From contig JAQVXQ010000015.1 in assembly GCA_028709085.1 (NCBI GenBank), positions 1 to 36,447 on the forward strand: a stretch of 36,447 nt of DNA, read 5' to 3'. The DNA is from Salinivirgaceae bacterium. Lineage in GTDB: Bacteria; Bacteroidota; Bacteroidia; Bacteroidales; Salinivirgaceae. The position numbers and the translations under genes were made by a program. A model generated the notes under the pieces. The model was given only the letters and a program-made list of their open reading frames with translations, was not told the origin of the DNA and made no database searches. Shown in pieces: positions 26,565 to 34,514 of the stretch. Position 1 is the first letter of the stretch. Every line of letters begins with the position of its first letter.

Positions 26565-27269
26565 ATGATTGTTAAGATATTAAGTGTTATTGTAGCCATT
26601 TTTATAGGATTCCGAGTTCTTTCGTTCATCGTTGGTCGATTGCATTATTTGAATCGAATTCGTCATCGAATAAATTTAGTTCTGCCCATTATTGAGTTGT
26701 TGGTTTGGATTGGTACTATTATGTGGATTGTAAAATTGATTTACGAAACCCATAACTATGAGTTGCTGATCTCTTTGGGTGTGATTTTTCTCCTTTTTAT
26801 TGTACCGGCATTCTCGTTACTGCGTGATTTTATTTCCGGCATTTCCTTAAAGGCACAAAGCACGATATTTTTAGGTGCATTTTTGGAAGTGAATCAGATT
26901 CAGGGCGAGGTAGTTAAAGTGGGACATTTCGTGGTTGAACTAAAGGATTCTCATGGCGATATTAGAACCTATCCATACAGTCAAATTCGATCGAAAGTAA
27001 TTTTGAGAACCAGCGATAATGTTCATTTGGTAAAGCTTAAACTAGAATTTCAGATTCCAGATAACAATCACATAAACGATACCTTGAAAACTATAATTCA
27101 TGTTATCATAAACACGCCATGGTGCGCGCCATCCAAAATGCCCGTTGTCGATCAAGTGGTGTCCAATAATGGAGTTTCCAATGTTATTGTGGGAGTTTAT
27201 TCGCTGAATAAATCATATGGCGAAAAAATCAAAGGTGTGGTTGATTTATATTTGCAGCAAAACTCATAG
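26565..27269 (+). CDS. MscS-like membrane protein
   Basis: A 234-residue protein with three predicted membrane helices (about 2-24, 40-62 and 70-92). The third runs into LLRDFISGISLKAQ, resembling the pore-lining helix and exit of the mechanosensitive channel MscS. A beta-domain-like segment follows (EVNQIQGEVVKVGHFVVELK), with a TYPYSQIRSKVI string where MscS proteins have the conserved PNS motif. That motif and the usual GD of the beta domain are altered, so it is a divergent member and channel activity is not assured. It starts 10 bases after the transporter-NTPase gene and is surely co-transcribed, which suggests a shared role in osmotic or volume control. Confidence 0.75.
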   Translation: MIVKILSVIVAIFIGFRVLSFIVGRLHYLNRIRHRINLVLPIIELLVWIGTIMWIVKLIYETHNYELLISLGVIFLLFIVPAFSLLRDFISGISLKAQSTIFLGAFLEVNQIQGEVVKVGHFVVELKDSHGDIRTYPYSQIRSKVILRTSDNVHLVKLKLEFQIPDNNHINDTLKTIIHVIINTPWCAPSKMPVVDQVVSNNGVSNVIVGVYSLNKSYGEKIKGVVDLYLQQNS

Positions 27270-27359
27270 ACATTATCATGGTAGGTTTGTTGAACGCCTA
27301 ATGGTTTACAATTTATGTTATTGTGAGATCTCTGCACGTGACGTTCTGTTGCCATGAAT

Positions 27360-27389
27360 ATTTGTCGCCGTAGGTGGCAAATAGCGATA
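27360..27389. repeat. REP-like hairpin 1 with GGCAAATAGCGATA tail
   Basis: ATTTGTCGCC-GTA-GGTGGCAAAT forms a 10-pair stem (two G:U) with a 3-base loop, and continues AGCGATA. The string GGCAAATAGCGATA at 27376-27389 recurs exactly at 34515-34528, and 13 bases of it (one base different at the edge) recur inverted at 27498-27510. Confidence 0.6.
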
Positions 27390-27413
27390 GAAATCGTAAA
27401 ATGAAACGAATTC

Positions 27414-27432
27414 GTCGCTCCGTAGGTGCGAC
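27414..27432. repeat. REP-like hairpin 2
   Basis: GTCGCTCCGTAGGTGCGAC forms a stem with one T:T mismatch around a GTA loop. It shares the CCGTAGGTG apex with hairpin 1, whose apex lies 52 bases upstream. Such paired short hairpins resemble the REP elements found in many Bacteroidota intergenic regions. Confidence 0.6.
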
Positions 27433-27497
27433 ATGTTTTCACGTTTTGTTTGTTGCACATCGAACGGCGTACGTATCCATTTTCACCATCGTTTTTT

Positions 27498-27510
27498 TAT
27501 CGCTATTTGG
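27498..27510. repeat. Inverted copy of the CAAATAGCGATA repeat core
   Basis: TATCGCTATTTGG is the complement of CCAAATAGCGATA and so opposes the direct copy at 27376-27389, about 110 bases away. It is followed by CCAC, extending the similarity to the GTGG preceding the other copy. Confidence 0.5.
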
Positions 27511-27589
27511 CCACAATGTGAGTGGTGATGGGGATGTTGATTTCTTTTGTTGTGAAGGGCAACAGATTGCACGTTTTGAACTGGTATAA

Positions 27590-27624
27590 AAAGAGAGACA
27601 GTTCATTATGAACTGTCTCTCTTT
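27590..27624 (-). terminator. Terminator of ahcY
   Basis: Seventeen-base arms (AAAGAGAGACAGTTCAT and its exact complement) around a single T form a near-perfect stem. On the minus strand it is followed by TT then ATACC, and on the plus strand by ATTATATA. It lies 21 bases beyond the ahcY stop and may act for both convergent transcripts. Confidence 0.85.
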
Positions 27625-27645
27625 ATTATATAAGAAAATTACAGA

Positions 27646-29064
27646 TTAATATCTATAATGATCGGCTTTGTAAGGACCTTCGGCAGGTATTCCTAGATAT
27701 TCGGCTTGTTTCGGTGTTAGTGTGGTTAATTTTACTCCCAATTTCTCAAGGTGTAATTTTGCTACCATCTCGTCGAGGTGTTTTGGCAATCGATATACAT
27801 CAATTTCATAGTCATTTTTCCACAAATCAATTTGTGCCAGTGTTTGATTTGTAAATGAGTTACTCATCACAAATGATGGGTGACCCGTTGCACAACCAAG
27901 GTTTACCAATCTACCTTCGGCCAAAAGAATAATAGAATGACCATCTTCAAAATAGTATTGATCTACTTGTGGTTTAATGTTCTCTTTTCGGATTCCTTTC
28001 CATGCTTCCAACTCGGCAACTTGAATTTCGTTGTCGAAATGCCCAATGTTACAAACAATGGCTTGATCTTTCATTTTCGACATGTGTACAGCCGTTAGAA
28101 CATCTCTGTTTCCTGTGGTTGTGACATAGATATCGCCTTCGTCTAACGCATCTTCAACAGTTTTAACTTCGAATCCTTCCATGGATGCTTGTAGTGCACA
28201 AATCGGATCAATTTCGGTTACAATTACGCGTGAACCGTAGGCTTTCAGCGATTTAGCCGAACCTTTACCAACATCACCGTAACCACAAACTACCGCTACT
28301 TTACCGGCAAGCATTACGTCGGTTGCTCTTTTGATACCGTCGGCAAGCGATTCGCGACATCCATAAAGATTATCGAATTTTGATTTTGTGACTGAGTCGT
28401 TTACATTGATGGCGGGGAAACGAAGTTTTCCTTTTTCCATCATTTGATACAAACGGTGAACGCCTGTTGTAGTCTCTTCGGAAACTCCTTTAATAGCGTC
28501 AATTCGATTACTCCAGAATTTTGGATCTTCGGCCATTACACGTTTCAACATTTTATACAACTCTGCCTCGTCTGGGCCATCGGCTTTACGATCAAGGATC
28601 GAAGCATCTTTTTCAGCTTCAAAACCGATGTGTACCATAAGGGTTGAGTCGCCACCGTCGTCAACAATTAGGTTTGGCCCTTTTCCGCCTGGGAAATTAA
28701 GTGCTTGAACGGTACACCACCAATACTCCTCCAATGTTTCGCCTTTCCACGCAAAAACAGGAATACCAAGATCGGCTATAGCCGCAGCAGCGTGGTCTTG
28801 GGTACTGAAAATATTACAACTTACCCATCGTACATCGGCGCCTAATTTCACAAGTGTTTTAATAAGAACTGCGGTTTGAATGGTCATGTGTAACGATCCC
28901 ATTATACGCGCTCCTTGTAATGGTTTTGATTCCCCATAACGTTCCTGTAATGCCATTAATCCCGGCATTTCGTGTTCTGCAATTTCAATTTCTTTATGAC
29001 CGAATTTTGCCAACGACATATCGGCTACTTTATACGGAAGGTTTAATCCTAATAATTTTTCCAT
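27646..29064 (-). CDS. ahcY: Adenosylhomocysteinase (SAH hydrolase)
   Basis: NAD-dependent enzyme splitting S-adenosylhomocysteine to adenosine and homocysteine, which relieves methyltransferase inhibition. The 472-residue length is normal for the bacterial form with its insertion. Visible landmarks: [15 protein letters not shown] near 83, [10 protein letters not shown] near 130, [20 protein letters not shown] near 220, Rossmann motif [10 protein letters not shown] near 260, [20 protein letters not shown] near 390 and the C-terminal KADHYRY that reaches the neighbouring subunit. It lies 41 bases downstream of the S41 protease gene and may be the last gene of that operon. The short gap leaves no room for an SAH riboswitch. 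Confidence 0.98.
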   Translation of the reverse strand: MEKLLGLNLPYKVADMSLAKFGHKEIEIAEHEMPGLMALQERYGESKPLQGARIMGSLHMTIQTAVLIKTLVKLGADVRWVSCNIFSTQDHAAAAIADLGIPVFAWKGETLEEYWWCTVQALNFPGGKGPNLIVDDGGDSTLMVHIGFEAEKDASILDRKADGPDEAELYKMLKRVMAEDPKFWSNRIDAIKGVSEETTTGVHRLYQMMEKGKLRFPAINVNDSVTKSKFDNLYGCRESLADGIKRATDVMLAGKVAVVCGYGDVGKGSAKSLKAYGSRVIVTEIDPICALQASMEGFEVKTVEDALDEGDIYVTTTGNRDVLTAVHMSKMKDQAIVCNIGHFDNEIQVAELEAWKGIRKENIKPQVDQYYFEDGHSIILLAEGRLVNLGCATGHPSFVMSNSFTNQTLAQIDLWKNDYEIDVYRLPKHLDEMVAKLHLEKLGVKLTTLTPKQAEYLGIPAEGPYKADHYRY

Positions 29065-29105
29065 CTTTGTTTATAATTAATGTTTCTGTTTATAATCGGA
29101 TTGTC

Positions 29106-30707
29106 TTATTTTTTGCCTTTAATTACCTCTAGGGCTTTTAAGAATGTTGGGTCTATCTCGTTCATTATTAGATAGAAGCCAGTTTCGTCAATTAGGTTTC
29201 TAACGATTAGGGCTTTAATCTGTTTTTCGAGATATTTATCGCCTTTTGTACGTTCTGCGTCGGTAACTTTCACTCCTTTTTTAATTGCATAGTCGTAAAA
29301 TTTCTGCATTATCTCTTGACGATGTAAATAGTTTTCAAGACTTTTAGCGTCGGTATAAGTTTTTAGTTTTTCCCGATTTTGGTCGGCATAATCGTATGTA
29401 AATTGAAAATCGATTCCCATTTGTCGTACTTTAGAGAAGAATTTTGAACCGCGCGTAGTGTCAGCAGGTACAAATATATCGGGCATAATTCCGCCACCGC
29501 CATAGACTGTTTTTCCGCCGGGAGTTGTGTATTTCAACGATTCGTCGTGTTTAATACTGTCTTCTTGGGTAAATTCACCATGTTCGAATCGGGTTATTAA
29601 ATCCTTGGCATACTCCTCCTCATTGTCATACGATTTTTGAATTGAGCGTCCTGTTGGTGTGAAATAGCGTGCCACGGTTAAACGTAGTGCGCTACCGTCG
29701 TTAAAATAAATTGGTTCTTGCACCAATCCTTTTCCAAAACTACGGCGTCCCACAATAATTCCACGATCGTTATCTTGAATAGCACCTGCTAAAATTTCAC
29801 TCGCCGATGCACTCCACTCGTCAATCATAATCACAACATCATTGTTTTGAAGAAATCCTCGAGCCGAGGAGAGGTAATCAAAACGAGGACGTGCCTTCCC
29901 TTCTGTGTAAACAATGGTTTTTCCGGCCGGCAAAAATTCATCGACAATTCGCACGGCATCTTGCAAAATTCCGCCACCGTTGCCTCGTAAATCGAGAATT
30001 AATTTTCGCATTCCCTGTTGCTTTAGGAGGGCGATTTTTTCCATAAATTCGTTGTAGGTGGTCATGCTAAAACGAGATATTTTGAGATATCCCACATCGC
30101 CTTGCGCCACATATGCGACGTCGATACTATGAATTGGAATTTTATCGCGAATAATATCAAATGAGAGCTCCTTGTCAATGCCCGGACGTACCACAGTGAT
30201 GTTTACTTTTGTGCCTTTTAATCCCTTAAGCCGCGCCATTATTTTCTCATTGGTGATTTTTATACCGGCAACAATGGTGTCGTTGACCTTAATAATTCGA
30301 TCGCCACCTCGAATTCCCACTTTTTCGCTGGGTCCTCCTTGGATTGGCTGAATTACATATACTGTGTCGTTTCGGAGATTGAAGGTGATTCCAATGCCGT
30401 CAAAGTTTCCGCGAATGGGTTCGTCTGCTTCGGCAAGTTCTTTGGCCGGAATGTAAATTGAATGCGGATCGAGTTGCTCTATAATTTTAGGAATGGCATT
30501 TTCAACCAGAGTGTCGTATGAGACTGTATCAACATAATTTTCACCAACAAGTTGCAATAAAATATCGATTTTATTTAAGTTGTTGTTTCTTCCTCCGGCC
30601 GTTTCTAAATTGTTTCCAAAGAGCGTTTTGTAAACATACATCCCAAAAACAACGCTAACGGCTATGATAATGGGCAATAGAATCTGAATTTTACTATTTT
30701 TATACAT
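29106..30707 (-). CDS. S41-family C-terminal processing protease (CtpA/Prc-like)
   Basis: A 533-residue periplasmic serine protease. A single N-terminal signal anchor (about 8-28) is followed by a helical region and a PDZ domain (about 95-185; GIGITFNLRNDTVYVIQ, VGIRGGDRIIKVND). The S41 catalytic domain has Ser301 in SASASEI and Lys326 in GRRSFGKGLVQ, 25 residues apart as in E. coli Prc. LDLRGNGGG is the oxyanion/substrate strand. A helical C-terminal extension of about 120 residues follows. The gene lies 10 bases downstream of the dCMP deaminase gene, so the two are co-transcribed. Substrate unknown; envelope protein maturation is likely. Confidence 0.95.
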   Translation of the reverse strand: MYKNSKIQILLPIIIAVSVVFGMYVYKTLFGNNLETAGGRNNNLNKIDILLQLVGENYVDTVSYDTLVENAIPKIIEQLDPHSIYIPAKELAEADEPIRGNFDGIGITFNLRNDTVYVIQPIQGGPSEKVGIRGGDRIIKVNDTIVAGIKITNEKIMARLKGLKGTKVNITVVRPGIDKELSFDIIRDKIPIHSIDVAYVAQGDVGYLKISRFSMTTYNEFMEKIALLKQQGMRKLILDLRGNGGGILQDAVRIVDEFLPAGKTIVYTEGKARPRFDYLSSARGFLQNNDVVIMIDEWSASASEILAGAIQDNDRGIIVGRRSFGKGLVQEPIYFNDGSALRLTVARYFTPTGRSIQKSYDNEEEYAKDLITRFEHGEFTQEDSIKHDESLKYTTPGGKTVYGGGGIMPDIFVPADTTRGSKFFSKVRQMGIDFQFTYDYADQNREKLKTYTDAKSLENYLHRQEIMQKFYDYAIKKGVKVTDAERTKGDKYLEKQIKALIVRNLIDETGFYLIMNEIDPTFLKALEVIKGKK

Positions 30708-30717
30708 GCATTTTCTT

Positions 30718-31152
30718 TTAATCAGGTAAATAAATTAAATCGATACCGGCTTTTTCAAGCAATCTTTTTCCGTCGTCGCTGCGATAGCTTTCGGAGTATA
30801 CGACTCGAATTATTCCAGCTTGGATAATCAATTTTGCACATTCGATGCAGGGTGCTGCTGTTACGTACAGCGTGGCTCCATCGCTTGAATTTGCGCTTTT
30901 TGCCACTTTTGTTATTGCATTTGCCTCGGCGTGTAAAACATAGGGTTTTGTGGTATCGCCGTCTTCACACTCGTTTTCAAATCCAGAAGGCGTTCCGTTG
31001 TACCCATCGGAAATAATCATTTTGTCTTTCACCAATAATGCGCCTACTTGACGACGAATACAATACGAATTTTGAGCCCAAATGCGCGCCATCTGTAAAT
31101 AACGTTTATCGAGTAATAATTGTTTGTTCTCGTTGTAAGCTTTCGTATTCAT
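30718..31152 (-). CDS. dCMP/cytidine deaminase-fold zinc enzyme
   Basis: A 144-residue protein matching deoxycytidylate deaminases (ComEB-like), which supply dUMP for thymidylate synthesis. Zinc site: His74 with Glu76 (LHAEANAI) as proton shuttle, and Cys102/Cys105 in APCIECAK. An N-terminal RRQVGALLV segment and GYNGTPSGFENECEDG are typical for dCMP deaminase. It heads a probable operon with the S41 protease and perhaps ahcY, with a TAnnTTTG promoter 57 bases upstream. Confidence 0.92.
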   Translation of the reverse strand: MNTKAYNENKQLLLDKRYLQMARIWAQNSYCIRRQVGALLVKDKMIISDGYNGTPSGFENECEDGDTTKPYVLHAEANAITKVAKSANSSDGATLYVTAAPCIECAKLIIQAGIIRVVYSESYRSDDGKRLLEKAGIDLIYLPD

Positions 31153-31208
31153 GATTTCCGTTTATTGATATTTAGTGTTTGTGGCTATTGTGAAACAAAA
31201 CGAATCGA

Positions 31209-31216
31209 CAAAGGTA
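31209..31216 (-). promoter_or_regulatory. -7 promoter element of the dCMP deaminase operon
   Basis: TACCTTTG on the minus strand, an exact TAnnTTTG, 57 bases upstream of the ATG at 31152. Confidence 0.6.
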
Positions 31217-31397
31217 TGTTTTTTAGGGGCTATTTCGCTAAAAAGCAATGGTTTTAATAGCAAATATTTTGCCATCTTATTAAATCCTAGTTTGATGGTT
31301 GTGGACGTGTCTTTTTAAGAGCATTGGGCTCCAAATAATTTGATTCTTTTTGCGTAAACAGTTTCGATGAATCGGGTTTGGAAGCGTACAATTAGAA

Positions 31398-31439
31398 CGA
31401 GCAGAATGTAGCAATGTTATCATTGTTATATCCTGCCCG
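31398..31439 (-). terminator. Long imperfect hairpin, possible terminator of the small secreted-protein gene
   Basis: About 17 pairs (several G:U) and two mismatches around a TTAT loop; the inner arms are CAATG/CATTG and the outer arms CGAGCAG/CTGCCCG. It lies 82 bases beyond the stop of the minus-strand secreted-protein gene. The following T-tract is weak, so it may be a processing or RNA structure rather than an intrinsic terminator. Confidence 0.4.
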
Positions 31440-31520
31440 CTCACTCCTTAGTGGTTTTAAGTTTACTTAAATTGGTTATTCATTAGTGATTATATGTTTG
31501 GGTTTTAAGGTTTCTGTTTA

Positions 31521-31868
31521 TTAATTTTTCCGAAATTGGAATCGACAAATGAATGTTTTTCCGGAAAATTTTTCTTTATCCATTTGATGATTTTTCAGTT
31601 GTTTTTCTACAAGGGTTTTGTACGTGTTTTCACCGTTTATGGCTACAATGTTTGTTTTTCCATCGTTGTTGATATAGATTTCGGCTACCACCTCGGTGTT
31701 TTTTTGTTCGTCCCAAGGGATATCCGATTGAGACACTCGAAGGGTTAACTTGTTTTTCATTTCATTTCTACACTCAATCGTTGTTTCTGAAACTGGGGTG
31801 ATTGCTTTACTAGTTGTTGCAAATCCAATTAATACGATTGTTGCGGCTAAAATTTTGAAAGTTTTCAT
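31521..31868 (-). CDS. Small secreted protein, TonB-C-terminus-like
   Basis: A 115-residue product from the ATG at 31868, chosen because a clean signal peptide begins there (MKTFKILAATIVLIGFATT, cleavage after SKA). An upstream in-frame ATG at 31898 would add ten residues that break the signal. The mature part of about 90 residues contains VVAEIYINNDGKTNIVAING and later EKQLKNHQ, resembling the beta-alpha-beta fold of TonB C-terminal domains, but no receptor or ExbB/D gene is nearby. The assignment is by pattern only. Transcribed alone. Confidence 0.7.
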   Translation of the reverse strand: MKTFKILAATIVLIGFATTSKAITPVSETTIECRNEMKNKLTLRVSQSDIPWDEQKNTEVVAEIYINNDGKTNIVAINGENTYKTLVEKQLKNHQMDKEKFSGKTFICRFQFRKN

Positions 31869-31946
31869 AGTTGTATGTTTTATGTGGTTATTAATCATTT
31901 TCTATCGCGATACTCTATATTGGTGTATTACTTGACTACGACACTG

Positions 31947-31979
31947 CAAATATAACACAGAAGGTTTTCGATTTCCAAA
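31947..31979 (-). promoter_or_regulatory. Promoter of the small secreted-protein gene
   Basis: On the minus strand TTTG (31976-31979) is followed after 21 bases by TATATTTG (31947-31954), matching the Bacteroidota -33/-7 arrangement. It is about 80 bases upstream of the chosen start, leaving a fairly long leader. Confidence 0.6.
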
Positions 31980-32127
31980 TATTTTCCCATTTATTTTCAA
32001 TGAAAAAATATTCAAAATTTATAATATCTACAACTATAATTGATTACAATATATAATAACTTTGATCTATTTTAGGAATGTGATTCGATTTTAACTCTTA
32101 TAGGCTTGGGATGAAAACTACAAATAG
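31980..32127. other. AT-rich spacer between the secreted-protein promoter and trxB terminator
   Basis: No gene or clear signal. Together with the flanking promoter and terminator it makes up the roughly 340-base gap between trxB and the small secreted-protein gene. Confidence 0.4.
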
Positions 32128-32155
32128 CAAAAAGGCATCCTAGGATGCCTTTTTG
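32128..32155 (-). terminator. Terminator of trxB
   Basis: A 28-base perfect palindrome with arms CAAAAAGGCATCCT; the A-run and T-run on its flanks make it a bidirectional intrinsic terminator. It lies 57 bases beyond the trxB stop. Confidence 0.85.
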
Positions 32156-32211
32156 TAAATGAAATCGAATTATTAAAAGTTGTGAGTATTCCTCACTTTG
32201 TAGTTCTCATT

Positions 32212-33138
32212 TTATTTCAAATTGCGTAGATATTCCGATGAGCTTAGCGATGCAATTGTGCCATCGGCAACAGCGGTGGTTACCTGTCGATATTTTTTTG
32301 CAATGCAATCGCCAGCGGCAAACACGCCCGGTATATTTGTTTTGAGATCCGAATCGACAATAAATTCGTTGCGTTCATTCAGATTTATCAAATTCTTAAA
32401 CTCGTGTGTGTTTGGCGAATATCCCACAAAAATAAATGCGCCTTCGATGTTTTTGGTCGTCATTTTCCCTGTGGGAAGATGTTCAATGTCAACACTATTC
32501 AGTGTTCCATTTCCATTAAAAGATCGGAGTTCCGACTCCATCACAAATTCAATTTTTGGATTTTCTTTTGCCTCTTTAATGGCGTGTTCAAAGGCTTGAA
32601 AATGGTCGAATTGATGTACGATGGTTATTTTTGTGGCAAATTTTGTTAAACTAACGGCTTCTTCGAGCGCTGAATTCCCGCCCCCTACAACAACAATTTC
32701 TTTATTGGTAAAAAACTCGCCATCGCAAGTTGCACAATAGGAGATCCCTGTTCCTTTGAAGGTATCTTCGCCCGGAATATTGAGCGATCGGGGTCTGCCG
32801 CCCGGAGCTAAAATTACCGATTTTCCCTTAAAGGTGCGCCCATCTTCCAATTCGACCCATTTTATGGTATCTTCCAGATGGTAGGCAATTATTTTAGCAT
32901 TGCTCTTAATGTCTGCTCCAAAACTTTTGGCTTGTTTTTTCATGGTGTTCGACAGCGAATACCCTTGGGTGGACTCTACGCCGGGGTAGTTAGCAATTTC
33001 GTGGGTAAGAACCATTTGTCCACCAATGGCGCCTTCGTTTAGAATTAAGGTTTTTTGTTTTGCTCGCGACGAATAAATGCCTGCGGTTAAACCGGCTGCA
33101 CCTGCGCCCACTATTATTACATCATATATCTCGTCCAT
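32212..33138 (-). CDS. trxB: Thioredoxin-disulfide reductase
   Basis: NADPH-dependent flavoprotein that reduces thioredoxin. The 308-residue length fits the low-molecular-weight bacterial type. FAD-binding GAGAAGLTAGIYSSRA sits near residue 12, the redox pair CATC at Cys135/Cys138, the NAD(P)H motif VVGGGNSALEEAVSL near 153 and the C-terminal FAD motif GVFAAGDCI near 272. It lies 266 bases downstream of, and on the same strand as, an atypical thioredoxin and a NifX-like gene, which suggests a functional redox cluster. Its leader contains a short hairpin. Confidence 0.96.
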   Translation of the reverse strand: MDEIYDVIIVGAGAAGLTAGIYSSRAKQKTLILNEGAIGGQMVLTHEIANYPGVESTQGYSLSNTMKKQAKSFGADIKSNAKIIAYHLEDTIKWVELEDGRTFKGKSVILAPGGRPRSLNIPGEDTFKGTGISYCATCDGEFFTNKEIVVVGGGNSALEEAVSLTKFATKITIVHQFDHFQAFEHAIKEAKENPKIEFVMESELRSFNGNGTLNSVDIEHLPTGKMTTKNIEGAFIFVGYSPNTHEFKNLINLNERNEFIVDSDLKTNIPGVFAAGDCIAKKYRQVTTAVADGTIASLSSSEYLRNLK

Positions 33139-33172
33139 AATTGTATTGTTTTGTTGCTATTTTGGGGTTATC

Positions 33173-33196
33173 GAGTCGCATATTTTTGTGCGACTC
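33173..33196. other. Hairpin in the trxB leader region
   Basis: GAGTCGCA - 8 bases - TGCGACTC, a perfect 8-bp stem about 35 bases upstream of the trxB ATG. No T-run follows, so it is not an obvious terminator for the upstream gene. The GTCGC/GCGAC arms recall the REP-like hairpin at 27414-27432. Confidence 0.45.
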
Positions 33197-33404
33197 TAGT
33201 TCTCTAAGGGGTTGAAAATCAAGCTTATTTGTATTAATCTCATTTAATTAACACTTTTTTGCCACCGCTCATCCTTTTTTCCTAAAGAGAGCTGCGCACG
33301 TGTTTTCCCATCTAGGTATGTAGGGGAAAGTTTAAAATGTTAATTTTTGCTTATTCAAATGACAATGCTTTTAGTAATTTTGAAAGGCTTTTTTCTTGCT
33401 AAAA

Positions 33405-33752
33405 CTATTTAAAGTGTTGATCCAGAATGGGTGTAATTTGACTTCGGTTTTGAATGCTCGACGTTGCTTGTACCATCACTCCGTTTTTATAGTAAACTGT
33501 GAATGGAAGACCCATAAACCCTTTACACATTGCCGCATTTCTGATTGGTGCTGCTTCGGGGGAATCGAAGGCCATGGAGTAGAATTTGATTGTGCTTCGT
33601 TCGCTCTCCAACTCTTCCATTGTGTCATATACCGGAATACACATTGGTCCCATGCGTCCGCAACAAACCATAACATTTTCGTTTTCAGCAACTAATTTTT
33701 CCAGCTCCGAGGCTGTTTCAATTTCGTGGATTTCTGTTTGTAATCGTTTCAT
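33405..33752 (-). CDS. Atypical thioredoxin-fold protein without CxxC
   Basis: A 115-residue thioredoxin-like protein. The fold is suggested by the length, the central VMVCCGRMGPMCIPVYDTME strand-helix at 27-46 where thioredoxins carry WCGPC, and a probable cis-Pro at 83 (GLPFTVYYKNG). Instead of CxxC it has Cys30 and Cys31, then Cys38 preceded by MGPM, giving Cys31-x6-Cys38; Cys76 is further on. Disulfide exchange by a non-standard pair or a single-Cys chemistry is therefore likely. It starts 8 bases after the NifX-like gene, and trxB is downstream. It could be a dedicated partner of that reductase. Confidence 0.8.
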   Translation of the reverse strand: MKRLQTEIHEIETASELEKLVAENENVMVCCGRMGPMCIPVYDTMEELESERSTIKFYSMAFDSPEAAPIRNAAMCKGFMGLPFTVYYKNGVMVQATSSIQNRSQITPILDQHFK

Positions 33753-33760
33753 CGTATTTT

Positions 33761-34111
33761 TTATTTAGTGTTTAATATTTCGTTAATTATTGTTTTGTTC
33801 GATTCTGTTTTTCCGTTCAAATAATCGGAAATAAGCTCTTGTGCCGATTTTATTTCAACACCCACAAACAGGTTAATGTGGAGTTGGTGAAAGAGATTCA
33901 TTATTGTACGGTCAATTTTATGCGTAATAATGTCACTAATTTTTTCGTCGAACGCCCATTGAGGCATCTCCAATATTTGGGTCTTTGGCGGTAGTTTTGT
34001 TTCTTGGGAAACTACAATTCCATTTTCAATGGTGAAAACCAAATAGTGATTACATTGTCCAAAATATTGGCTTAGTTTATTGTTTTCAATGGAAATGGCT
34101 ACTCGTTTCAT
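33761..34111 (-). CDS. NifX/NifB-C-type Fe-Mo cofactor fold protein
   Basis: A 116-residue protein of the dinitrogenase iron-molybdenum cofactor biosynthesis domain family (NifX, NafY, NifB C-terminal). It starts MKRVAISIENNKLSQYFGQC, the usual first strand and HFG-like loop, here YFGQCNHYLVFTIENG. The IITHKIDRTIMNLFHQLHIN segment and GVEIKSAQELISDYLNG form the second half of the fold. Family members bind FeMo-co or other Fe-S clusters, but no nif genes are present, so a role in metal or redox handling is inferred from the thioredoxin and trxB neighbours. A full -33/-7 promoter precedes it. Confidence 0.85.
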   Translation of the reverse strand: MKRVAISIENNKLSQYFGQCNHYLVFTIENGIVVSQETKLPPKTQILEMPQWAFDEKISDIITHKIDRTIMNLFHQLHINLFVGVEIKSAQELISDYLNGKTESNKTIINEILNTK

Positions 34112-34130
34112 AGGCTAAAAATTGATGTTA

Positions 34131-34161
34131 CAAAGATAGATGGCCGTGTATCTGAATGCAA
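34131..34161 (-). promoter_or_regulatory. Promoter of the NifX-like / thioredoxin operon
   Basis: On the minus strand TTG (34159-34161), a 20-base spacer, then TATCTTTG (34131-34138). This is the best full match to the Bacteroidota sigma-ABfr-type promoter in the window, 20 bases before the ATG. Confidence 0.75.
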
Positions 34162-34514
34162 GAAAAGCGAGTTTGGGAAAACCGGATTCTGACCTATAAT
34201 TTTATAGGTTTTTAGTTATCATACGATAATTTTAGGAAATGTAAAGCGCATAACTGAAAGTAAATGAGCTGTTTGTGTTTTATTTTGGTTTGCAACGATT
34301 AGTGTTTCTGGACCTTACAGTTGTATGGAAAAACGAACTTAGATATTAGTTGGTAAATCGATGGTTTTGTATTTGTTTCATAACGAAGTTTAAAAAACTA
34401 CAGAACTCTCATTGCATAAATTGATTAATCGGAATTGATACGATGTTATTTCATCGTATTTTCAAGAATTTAGAATAAATCGGTTAGATTTGCACCTCTG
34501 GTTTTGTCTAGGTT

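Larger units (their letters stand above)
27270..27589. other. Intergenic region with REP-like hairpins
   Basis: Between the convergent MscS-like gene and ahcY. No credible gene. It holds two hairpins with a shared CC-GTA-GG apex, plus an inverted copy of part of the first (listed separately). I see no classical terminator directly after the MscS-like gene. Confidence 0.5.
31153..31520. other. Intergenic region, dCMP deaminase / small secreted protein
   Basis: No gene seen. It contains the dCMP deaminase promoter (31209-31216) and a long imperfect hairpin (31398-31439). The rest is AT-rich with nothing recognised. Confidence 0.5.

Noticed and set aside
29065..29105. SAH riboswitch upstream of ahcY
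   Set aside because: Only 41 bases separate ahcY from the upstream gene, too short for the structure, and no matching motif is present.
33761..34111. Evidence for nitrogen fixation
   Set aside because: Only a NifX-type fold is present; such domains occur widely outside nif clusters and no nifHDK, nifB or nifE/N is in the window.
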